Source: Acidobacteriaceae bacterium
Lineage (GTDB): Bacteria; Acidobacteriota; Terriglobia; Terriglobales; Acidobacteriaceae
Assembly: GCA_031296355.1 (NCBI GenBank)
Contig: JARLFX010000400.1
Coordinates: 1 to 8,298, forward strand
Length of the DNA stretch: 8,298 bases
Direction of reading: 5' to 3'
The notes under the pieces were generated by a model. That model searched no databases, was not told the origin of the DNA, and saw only the letters and a program-made list of their open reading frames with translations. The position numbers and the translations under genes are program-made. Shown here piece by piece: positions 1 to 6,600 of the stretch (positions are counted from its first letter, which is position 1; every line of letters starts with the position of its first letter).

Positions 1-467
1 CGATATGCCGCTGCTTCCGAATCGCGCGCTTTCGCATGAAACCCTGACCAGATGATCGGCGTGAAACAAGCAAACAGCAGCGGCGCCACAAGAAGAAAAA
101 CGGGATGATGCAGAACCGGATCCAGCAATGCCATCCTGCTGAACCTGTGTGGCGATGCAAAGATCATGAGCGAAACGCTCCAGACAAGAAGCATCCTGCG
201 TACGGTATCCGAAAAAATCTTCCGCGTCCCCTTTTGAAGTCCACCGCCTTCTTCCCCTGTAGATTCCTCCATCGAGGCATGGCCTGATGGAACAAGTAAA
301 GGAATGCAGGCAACTAGAATAGGCGCCAGAATGAGAAATAACGGATGAACAAACATATCCGACCAGGGATCGTCGGGAGAAATCCGCTGCATAACGATCA
401 GATAGATCAAATAGGCCAACCATACAGCGGCCATGGTCTTAACCGTGCCTGATTTAATCCGCCTCAT
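1..467 (-). CDS. Partial multi-pass membrane protein with an internal duplication (unknown family)
   Basis: An open frame runs from an ATG at 467-465 to the left window edge without a stop, giving 155 residues plus two bases. An in-frame TGA lies three codons upstream (TGA CGT TGG ATG), so this ATG is the first possible start; no strong Shine-Dalgarno precedes it. I see four hydrophobic stretches, near residues 12-26, 43-59, 92-105 and 123-140, separated by a charged Gly/Glu-rich loop at about 63-87. Residues 8-62 and 88-142 align without gaps at about 19 of 55 identities, including shared TV..M..VW, R.S, HP.FL..AP and AC motifs, so the protein is a tandem duplication of a two-helix unit. It should sit in the cytoplasmic membrane. 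I do not recognise the family, and the C-terminus is outside the window. Base composition is visibly less GC-rich than gatA and the genes to its right. The pattern of hydrophobic segments plus the conserved duplication makes it a real gene. Confidence 0.8.
   Translation of the reverse strand, partial: MRRIKSGTVKTMAAVWLAYLIYLIVMQRISPDDPWSDMFVHPLFLILAPILVACIPLLVPSGHASMEESTGEEGGGLQKGTRKIFSDTVRRMLLVWSVSLMIFASPHRFSRMALLDPVLHHPVFLLVAPLLFACFTPIIWSGFHAKARDSEAAAY
42..446 (-). repeat. Internal tandem protein repeat (two 55-residue units, 240-nt period)
   Basis: The first unit is residues 8-62 (positions 446-282) and the second is residues 88-142 (positions 206-42) of the left-edge membrane protein. 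The two are exactly 80 residues apart and align without gaps. Identical positions include Thr-Val at the start, Met and Val-Trp in the first helix, Arg and Ser after it, then His-Pro, Phe-Leu, Ala-Pro and Ala-Cys in the second helix, and a closing Ser-Gly. Similarity is clear at protein level and only partial at DNA level, so the duplication is old rather than a recent slip. Confidence 0.75.
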
Positions 468-488
468 CCAACGTCATCCCCAGCTCTC

Positions 489-785
489 TTATAAAACCCT
501 CATCGGCGGGTAGCCCATACATCCATACTCACCATCAAACTGGGTGCCCCATTCATCCCGCAGCTTCATCGCGGGATGAGTGGGACATCGTCGCGCAGCG
601 GCGACCGTCTTCTCTTCAGGCATTCCGGAGACAACATCTGCAAATTTGTCTCCCGCCACCTCAGCATTCCATACCCAGATCACAAAACCCGAAGTTATCG
701 CGAAAATAACCGCAGGAAACCCGAAGAAACCGGTAAGAAAACCCGCGAAACACCCAACATCCCCGCGCAAAACCCTAAATCGCAA
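489..785 (-). CDS. Doubtful small hydrophobic ORF, 98 residues
   Basis: The frame begins at a TTG (785-783) directly after an in-frame TGA three codons upstream and ends with TAA at 491-489, 21 nt before the ATG of the downstream membrane protein gene. Residues 12-40 are strongly hydrophobic (a Gly/Phe-rich segment ending in Val-Ile-Trp-Val-Trp), and the rest is polar. In favour of a gene are the predicted membrane segment and the tight spacing to another membrane protein gene. Against it are the rare start codon, no visible ribosome binding site, no recognised family, and a C-terminal third translated straight through the inverted repeat at 548-584. It is more likely a chance ORF across a repeat-bearing spacer than a real gene. 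Confidence 0.22.
   Translation of the reverse strand: MRFRVLRGDVGCFAGFLTGFFGFPAVIFAITSGFVIWVWNAEVAGDKFADVVSGMPEEKTVAAARRCPTHPAMKLRDEWGTQFDGEYGCMGYPPMRVL
548..584. repeat. Intergenic inverted repeat, 14-bp arms, 9-nt loop (REP-like)
   Basis: The left arm CCCATTCATCCCGC (548-561) and right arm GCGGGATGAGTGGG (571-584) are complementary at 13 of 14 positions. The exception is a T opposite G, which still pairs as a wobble in RNA. The loop is AGCTTCATC. There is no T-tract on either side, so it does not look like a standard intrinsic terminator. The flank TGGGTGCCCC on the left and GGGACATCG on the right resemble dispersed intergenic palindromes that I associate with Terriglobia genomes; that family link is from memory and not tested here. 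Confidence 0.65.
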
Positions 786-835
786 GTTTGTCCATCAGGC
801 ACCGGGCATCAGCCTTGCATTCACCATGGAAAACC

Positions 836-2281
836 CTACTTCTGCCCCTGCTCCACCGCCTGCGCCACCTGCAGAATCGTCTCTTCGCCAAAGTGTTTCC
901 CCAGGATCTGCACCCCAATCGGCAGCTTGTCGCTGGTCTGTCCGCACGGCACCGAGATGCCGCAGATGCCCGCCAGACTAGCCGCAACTGTATATATATC
1001 AGCCAGATACATCGCCACCGGATCGTCTGCCTTCTCGCCGATCTTGAACGGAGGCGTCGGCGTCATCGGCGTCACAATCGCATCCACATCCGCGAACGCA
1101 GTCATGAAGTCGCGCGCCAGCAACATCCGCACCTGCTGCGCCTTGCGATAGTAAGCGTCGTAATATCCAGCACTTAGCACGTAGGTGCCAAGCAAAATAC
1201 GTCGCTTCACCTCTGCGCCAAAACCCTTATCCCGCGTCTTCCGATACATGTTGGAGAGCGTACTGTCGTCCGCGCGCAGCCCATAGCGAACCCCGTCAAA
1301 CCGCGCCAGATTCGCGCTAGCCTCTGCCGTTGCAACAACATAGTAGGTTGGCACAGCATAGCGCGTGTGCGGCAGGCCAATGCGCTTGATCGTGCACCCC
1401 TGCTCCTTCAACTGCTCAATCGTCTTCTCCACCGAGGCGCGAATCTCCGGCTCCAGGCCTTCGCCAAAATACTCATCCGGCACGCCGATCTTCAGCCCCG
1501 CCACCGGCTTCTTCGTCGCGGCCACATAATCCGGCACCGCATGGCGCGAACTGGTCGCGTCCAGCGGATCGTAGCCCGCCGTCACCTGCAACATCGTCGC
1601 AGTATCGCGCACCGTGCGCGTGAACGGCCCAATACGGTCCAGCGAGGATGCAAACGCGATCAATCCATAGCGCGAGACGCGGCTGTACGTAGGCAGCATG
1701 CCCACCACGCCGCAAAACGCCGCAGGCTGGCGGATGGATCCGCCCGTATCCGTACCCAGCGTACCCACCGCAAATCCCGCCGCCACCGCCGCGGCAGAGC
1801 CGCCACTTGACCCGCCGGGAACGCGGTCCAGCGCGCGCGGATTGTGTACCGGACCGTACGCCGAATTCTCATTCGAAGAGCCCATGGCGAACTCATCGCA
1901 GTTCAGCTTGCCCATCAGCACAGCTCCGGCAGCTTCCAGCCGCGCCACTGCTGTGCAGTCGTACGGCGGCTCATAGCCTTCCAGAATCTTCGAACCCGCG
2001 GTCGCGGGCGAGCCCTTCATGGTCAGCACATCTTTGATCGCGATCGGCACGCCGGCGAGCGGCGGTAGAGGATCGCCCTTCGCAGCCAGCGCATCGATCT
2101 TCGCCGCCTGCGCCAGCGCACGCTTGTTGCTCAGCGCCAGATAGGAGTGGATCTTCCCGTCCTCAGCGGCGATGCGGTCGTAGTGCGCCTGCGCGATCTG
2201 CGTGGCGGTGCTGGTCTTCGCGGCGATTGCATCGCGCACGCCGTCAATAGTCAGGGTTTCGAGATTCATTGGCACAGCCAT
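836..2281 (-). CDS. gatA: Aspartyl/glutamyl-tRNA amidotransferase subunit A
   Basis: GatA is the glutaminase subunit of the GatCAB amidotransferase. It releases ammonia from glutamine, which is channelled to GatB to convert Glu-tRNA(Gln) or Asp-tRNA(Asn) to the amide form. The 481 residues match the usual length. The amidase-signature Ser-cisSer-Lys triad is complete: Lys83 in AIKDVL, Ser158 in PGGSSGGSAAA and Ser182 in TDTGGSIRQPAAFCG, with the family's normal spacing of 75 and 24. The C-terminal LPIGVQILG block (about 453-461) is also typical. One small deviation is GMLPTYSRVSRYG at 194-206, where Lys and Gly are usual at the third and seventh positions. The ATG overlaps the gatC stop by one base (TAATG), implying translational coupling. 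A purine-rich GAAAGG lies only 2 nt before this ATG but 8 nt before an in-frame GTG at codon 3, so the true start could be a few residues later (codon 3 or Met5). No gatB is in the window. Confidence 0.98.
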   Translation of the reverse strand: MAVPMNLETLTIDGVRDAIAAKTSTATQIAQAHYDRIAAEDGKIHSYLALSNKRALAQAAKIDALAAKGDPLPPLAGVPIAIKDVLTMKGSPATAGSKILEGYEPPYDCTAVARLEAAGAVLMGKLNCDEFAMGSSNENSAYGPVHNPRALDRVPGGSSGGSAAAVAAGFAVGTLGTDTGGSIRQPAAFCGVVGMLPTYSRVSRYGLIAFASSLDRIGPFTRTVRDTATMLQVTAGYDPLDATSSRHAVPDYVAATKKPVAGLKIGVPDEYFGEGLEPEIRASVEKTIEQLKEQGCTIKRIGLPHTRYAVPTYYVVATAEASANLARFDGVRYGLRADDSTLSNMYRKTRDKGFGAEVKRRILLGTYVLSAGYYDAYYRKAQQVRMLLARDFMTAFADVDAIVTPMTPTPPFKIGEKADDPVAMYLADIYTVAASLAGICGISVPCGQTSDKLPIGVQILGKHFGEETILQVAQAVEQGQK

Positions 2282-2610
2282 TACCTTTCAATCACCTTGG
2301 GAACCTTGAAGAAGACGCCGTCTGTCTCCGGAGCCTCTGCCATCACCACCGCGCGATCCAGCGACGGACGCACTTCATCCGCCCGCAGAGCCTCTGCGCT
2401 CGCCTTCACCTGGTCGCCCAGGATCTCCGCTACCTGCGCCAGCGGCGGCACGTCGGCGGTGTTCAATTCACTCAATGTCGCGATGTGGCCAAGTATGTTG
2501 TTCAGATCGCGCTGCATGCGCGGCTCTTCCTCTGCAGTCAGATCCAGGTTGGCCAGCTCGGCCACCCGGCGCACATCGTCCAGGGTTACGCTGATACTGT
2601 TTTCACTCAT
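2281..2610 (-). CDS. gatC: Aspartyl/glutamyl-tRNA amidotransferase subunit C
   Basis: GatC is the small subunit that wraps around the GatA-GatB interface and stabilises the amidotransferase. The 109-residue product has the expected layout: an N-terminal helix (VTLDDVRRVAELANLDLT, about 8-25), a second helix with DLNNILGHIATLSELNTADV (about 35-54), and the C-terminal LRADEV...PETDGVFFKVPKVI segment (75-107) that is diagnostic of the family. The ATG at 2610-2608 overlaps the stop of the upstream DUF721 gene in an ATGA arrangement, and its own TAA shares one base with the gatA start. These overlaps indicate one transcript with coupled translation. There is no strong Shine-Dalgarno, which fits a coupled start. 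Confidence 0.97.
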   Translation of the reverse strand: MSENSISVTLDDVRRVAELANLDLTAEEEPRMQRDLNNILGHIATLSELNTADVPPLAQVAEILGDQVKASAEALRADEVRPSLDRAVVMAEAPETDGVFFKVPKVIER

Positions 2611-2963
2611 AATTTCGCTCGATGTCTCTCTGCGGATGTAGCAGGCAGTGTAAAAAGTATATCGGTCACGCCCACTCCAGCGATACTCCTGAGCTCAGCT
2701 TTCAGCTTCTCGCTCAGACTCCGCATCTGCTTCAGCCATGCAGAATCCGCCACTTCCACGCTCAATACGCCATCGGCAAAGCTCAGAATCCGGGTGCGCT
2801 CCGCCAGCCGCTGGCCGCACGCCACAGGCCATGCTGCGACGATACGGTCCTCCGGCTCCATGCTGGCCAGGGAGCGGCCCAGCGCGCCGCGCAGCACGTC
2901 GCGCATGCGTTCCGGCGTAGCGCCATATTGTCTGCGTGCTGGTTTTTCTGCCATGGGATGCAT
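2607..2963 (-). CDS. DUF721 domain-containing protein (DciA-like)
   Basis: A 118-residue cytoplasmic protein with the DUF721 pattern: an N-terminal helix with RDVLRGALGRSL (21-32), the conserved W45-PVACG block, a DGVLSVEVADSAWLKQM strand-helix motif (64-80), and a C-terminal helix and strand ending in VTDILF (99-104). DUF721 includes DciA, the replicative helicase (DnaB) loader of bacteria lacking DnaC. Whether this short copy does that job cannot be read from sequence. Met1 (2963) and Met4 (2954) are both possible starts and neither has a good ribosome binding site. It follows the HAD gene after 47 nt and overlaps gatC by 4 nt, so it is probably part of the same operon. Confidence 0.88.
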   Translation of the reverse strand: MHPMAEKPARRQYGATPERMRDVLRGALGRSLASMEPEDRIVAAWPVACGQRLAERTRILSFADGVLSVEVADSAWLKQMRSLSEKLKAELRSIAGVGVTDILFTLPATSAERHRAKL

Positions 2964-3010
2964 GCCCGGGAAACAGGCCGATGCCTGATTTTACCCCTCC
3001 CGCGCAGGCC

Positions 3011-3571
3011 CTACCCGCGCGCCGTCAGCCAGCGCTCCACTTCGTGCAGATGATCGACCGTTTCGTACTCCCCATCGCACTCTGCAATCTCCACCCCGCG
3101 CAGCAGAAACATCTTGCCTACGCGCGCCGCATTGCCGGCCGTCACATCAGAACAGTGGTCGCCGATGAAGACTGACGCACTCATATCCAGATTGAATTTG
3201 CTCTGAGCCGCCAGCAACATACCGGGGCCGGGCTTGCGCCAGTCCGCCGGACACTTGAAGGTGCTCGCCGGAAAATCCGGGTGGTCCGGGCAATGGTACA
3301 CCGCGTCCAGCGTGATGCCTTCGCGGGCCAGCCGTTCGCGCATCCACTGCATCAGCGTCTCGTACTGCTCTTCGCTGTAGTAACCGCGCGCAATGCCCGA
3401 CTGGTTTGTGACCACGATCAGCTTGTAGCCCAGCGACTGCGCCGTCAGGCAAAGCTGAAAGATGCCCGGCACAAAGCGCGTGTCCTTGGCATAGACCAGG
3501 TAGCCGATGTCCACATTGATTACGCCATCGCGGTCCAGAAAAAGCGCGCGCGGCTGAACAGATTCTGTCAT
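3011..3571 (-). CDS. gmhB: HAD-IIIA family phosphatase, GmhB-like (heptose 1,7-bisphosphate 7-phosphatase type)
   Basis: A 186-residue single-domain HAD hydrolase of the GmhB/histidinol-phosphatase group. GmhB removes the 7-phosphate of D-glycero-D-manno-heptose 1,7-bisphosphate during ADP-heptose synthesis for lipopolysaccharide. Motif I is FLDRDGVIN with nucleophile Asp13 and acid/base Asp15, motif II is VVTNQSG (53-59), motif III is RKPGPGML with Lys113, and motif IV is GDHCSD with Asp138 and Asp142; all are intact. The zinc loop is unusual: GmhB enzymes normally have C-x-H then C-x-C, but here I see Cys94-Pro-Asp-His97 and Cys107-Pro-Ala-Asp110, so the first His is shifted by one and the last Cys is absent. 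The start is well fixed, because a TGA lies two codons upstream of the ATG and a GGTGA sits a few bases before it. The HAD-IIIA class is secure; the exact substrate is inferred, so the gene symbol is tentative. Confidence 0.85.
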   Translation of the reverse strand: MTESVQPRALFLDRDGVINVDIGYLVYAKDTRFVPGIFQLCLTAQSLGYKLIVVTNQSGIARGYYSEEQYETLMQWMRERLAREGITLDAVYHCPDHPDFPASTFKCPADWRKPGPGMLLAAQSKFNLDMSASVFIGDHCSDVTAGNAARVGKMFLLRGVEIAECDGEYETVDHLHEVERWLTARG

Positions 3572-3646
3572 ACATCACCCATTGGGCGTCAGCCGGCAAT
3601 GATGGCTACTCGTCCTAAGTCAGTTCATTTACTGCATAAGCATACA

Positions 3647-3664
3647 GAATCCGCAAAAGGATTC
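3647..3664 (-). terminator. Small perfect hairpin downstream of the giant surface-protein gene
   Basis: On the minus strand, GAATCC and GGATTC form a perfect 6-bp stem around the loop TTTTGC. It begins about 22 nt after the TAA of the large gene. No run of T follows it, so it is at best a weak or factor-assisted terminator. The 115-nt gap between the large gene and the HAD gene would be the logical place for both a terminator and the promoter of the HAD-gat operon, but I found no convincing -35/-10 pair. Confidence 0.3.
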
Positions 3665-3686
3665 GGCGGCATTTCAGCCTGTCACC

Positions 3687-6600
3687 TTACTGCACAACAA
3701 CCGTCAAAGACGCACTGTGCTGCGCCAGTGAAACACTGTCCAGCGCAGTCACGGTAAAGGTGTAGGTTCCCGGCGGCGTAGGGATGCCGCCCGTAGCGGA
3801 TGTGGGGCCCGCTGGAATGAGCCGCCCCACAAGGCATCCACCTAATCCCACGCAAACCATGAGCAGCGCAGCAAGCATAAGCCCGCGCCTCCTGCGGCGT
3901 GCCAGCAGCGCCAGCAGTGGAGCAGCCGCAACAGTCAGTGGGATGACGGGCGATGGCGCACTGTGTTTGGTGGCAGTGCTGAGGTTCACCTGGATCAGCG
4001 TGGGCGTACTGCCGAGATCCACCGCCGCAGGGCTGACCGTACAGGTGGCGTTGGCAGGCGCGCCGCTGCACGTAATCGCGGCAGTGCCGGAGATACCCGT
4101 CGCAGGCGTTAGCAATACACCGTAACCCGCGGTAGCTCCACCGCCGCTGATGGTCTGCGTGGATGACCCGCTGGCAACGAATGAAAAATCCACGCCCATG
4201 CCGCTGAAGTTCGCAGTTTGCGGTGAATTGACGGCGTCGTCTGTAACCGTCAGCATACCCGTACGGGCTCCGCCTCCCAATGGCACAAACACAACCGTCA
4301 TGGCGCACGACGCATTAACCGCTAGAACCGCAAAGCAATTGCCGGTGCCGTTAACAACAAAATCTCCTCCACCGCTCATTGCGCGGATCGTCAGCGGCGA
4401 GCTGCTGCTGTTGGTGAGCGTCAGCGTCTGCGGCGCGCTGGTCAGGCCCACGCCGACGCGGCCAAAGTCCATCCGCGCCGGGGTAAGCGAGACGCCGCCC
4501 AGCGCAACGCCCGTCCCGCTCAGAGCCACAGTCTGCGTGCGGTTTACGTCTGCGATGCTGAGTAGTCCGCTGGCCACTCCCGTACTGCGCGGCACAAACG
4601 CGACGCTCACAGCGCAGCTGCCATGCGCGATCAGCGAGCTGCCGCAACCATTGACCACGGTGAAATCTCCAGTGACTGCCGTGCTGATCAGCGTGAGCGC
4701 AACGTCGCCGCTATTCGTGAGCGTCACCTGTTGGATTGCGCTGGTCGTGCCGATGGTCTGCGCAGAAAAACTAAGCGCCGACGGTGAGATGGCGTCCGTA
4801 GCAGGAGCCGCGCCGGTGCCGGTAAGCGCAGCGATCTGCGTGCCTGCACTATCCGTCAACGTCAGCGTGCCATTGCGCGTTCCGCTGGCCACAGGCATAA
4901 ATGCAACCGCAATAGCGCAAGCGCTGTTGGCAGCAAGCGATGTTCCGCAAGTGTTATTGCTGACCGCGAACTCTCCAGTCAGCACAGGTGCGGCAAGCGC
5001 CGTTGCGATGCCGCCCGTGTTCGTCACCGTCAGGTTCATCGCCGCGCTGGTCGTGCCGATCAACGTGTCCCCGGCGAATACAAGCAGCGACGGCGTCAGC
5101 GTGATGGCAGCCGGAGCCAGCCCAACTCCGCTGAGCGTAACGCTGGCCTGTCCGCCGGCAACATTGGCGTAGAGCACCAGCGTGCCGCTCCGCGTGCCGG
5201 CCATGCTGGGCAGGAACGTCACCTGCACAGTGCAGTTCGCATTGGGCGCGATGGCCGCGGCGGTGCAATTGTCCGTCTCAGTGAAGTCGCCCGTGACGGC
5301 GAGCTGGCTGACGATAAGCGCGGCATTGCCTGTGTTGGTCACGGTGATACTCTGCGCTGCACTCGCCGTCTGCGCCTGCTGCGCCGCGAAAGTCAACGTG
5401 CTGGCAGATAGTTGAATCACCGGAGCGGTCTGCTGCACGGTCGTCGCAGTGAGCAGCGGTATCTGCCAGATGCCGCGTCCGTACGTCCCCGCGCGCAACA
5501 ATCCCGTCACCGAACCGGCCGCCGCGCCGGTGATCGCTGCAAGCTGCGTAACCGGAGCATTCGGCAGCCCCGTGCCCAGGATGCTCCAGCAGTTCACCGT
5601 GGGCGTGACGCACGTAGACACCGCGGTCGTGGCATACACGCCGGTATCCATCGCCACGTAAACCGTGTTCGCGCTGTCAGGATCAATCACCACGCTGTTC
5701 GCCGGAGCGTTCGGCAGATTGCTGCTGATATTGGCCCAGTGCGCTCCGCCATCGGTCGAGCGATAGACATGCGGCTCACTCACACCGTTGCCGCTGAAGC
5801 CCATCACCGTGGCATACACCGTCGCACCCGTCGCATCGTGCGCGTCCACCGCGATGCTGGAGATATCAAACTTCCCGGGATTGAATTGCGCGTTGTTGGC
5901 GCTTCGATTATTTGCCGGGTCATTGGTCACTGGCGAGTTCCAGAGATCTGTCCACGTCGTCGCGCTGGTCGCCGTATTTGCCGCCGTGGTCGCGAAGAGA
6001 TGGCCCCCGTTCGTACCGCCGCCACTCAGCAATCCCGCAAAGCCCGCGTACAGCACGTCTGACCCCGCATGTTGCGCGCTGCTGCCGCCATTTACCGCGC
6101 CGCCCGCCGCCAGTGAACGCACCATCCCATTCGCGGCGATGCACTGCGGCTCCGGCAGTCCGTCCAGAAATCCAGAGAGCAGGTTCGCTGTGGACCAGAG
6201 CGCGCCGCCGCTGCCCGGCCCGCGCCATACACGGCATGTTCCCAGAATCAAATTTGACGACATCGCCGGATCCAGCAGAAACGGAGCATCCAGCAACGCG
6301 GCATCGCCTGCGGTCTGCGCTGCGCTGATCGCGGGCTGCGCCGCAAAATCCATAGCCACACACGCGCCGCCCAGCGCACACAGATTGATGCGCACGCCTG
6401 TGCCCGTACTGATGTACCAGTTCAGCGGATTGCCCGGGTCAATCGCGTTGTATCCGCTCGCACCTGCAAAGAGCTGCGGCCATGCGCTCTGCGTAGATGC
6501 AGCGGTAGTGCCAGCCGTGCCCAGCGCACCGAGCCCTGCAATCAACGTATTGCCATCCACCGTCGATTGCGAAAAGTGAAGAACCTCTGCCAGCGAGCCA

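Larger units (their letters stand above)
468..835. other. Intergenic region between gatA and the left-edge membrane gene
   Basis: This stretch separates the gatA stop codon from the ATG of the membrane protein gene. It contains the inverted repeat at 548-584 and one doubtful minus-strand ORF (489-785). The octamer AGGGTTTT occurs three times on the minus strand (near 494-501, 772-779 and at 831-838 across the end of gatA). I found no convincing rho-independent terminator after gatA and no clear sigma-70 promoter for the downstream gene. The composition is less GC-rich than the flanking gatA. Confidence 0.6.

Noticed and set aside
105..287. Plus-strand 60-residue frame at the left edge.
   Set aside because: It is antisense to the membrane protein frame 467-1, whose hydrophobic pattern and internal repeat are far stronger evidence.
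576..1177. Several overlapping plus-strand frames of 129-191 residues (576-1151, 580-981, 788-1177).
   Set aside because: They overlap one another and the gatA 3' end, have low-complexity Pro/Arg/Thr-rich composition and show no family motif.
3572..3686. Possible -35/-10 pair for the HAD-gat operon (TTGCGG with TATGCT or GTAAAT).
   Set aside because: Spacing is wrong for the first and both hexamers match only about half of the consensus; not strong enough to annotate.
4150..5172. Plus-strand open frame of 340 residues opposite the ASH repeats.
   Set aside because: Its apparent internal repetition mirrors the tandem domains on the minus strand; codon periodicity and family motifs support the minus strand only.
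4191..5417. Regular ~300-nt DNA repetition that might suggest a repeat array or CRISPR-like locus.
   Set aside because: The period equals one ASH domain, the units diverge at DNA level and the reading frame is open throughout, so it is a protein-domain repeat.
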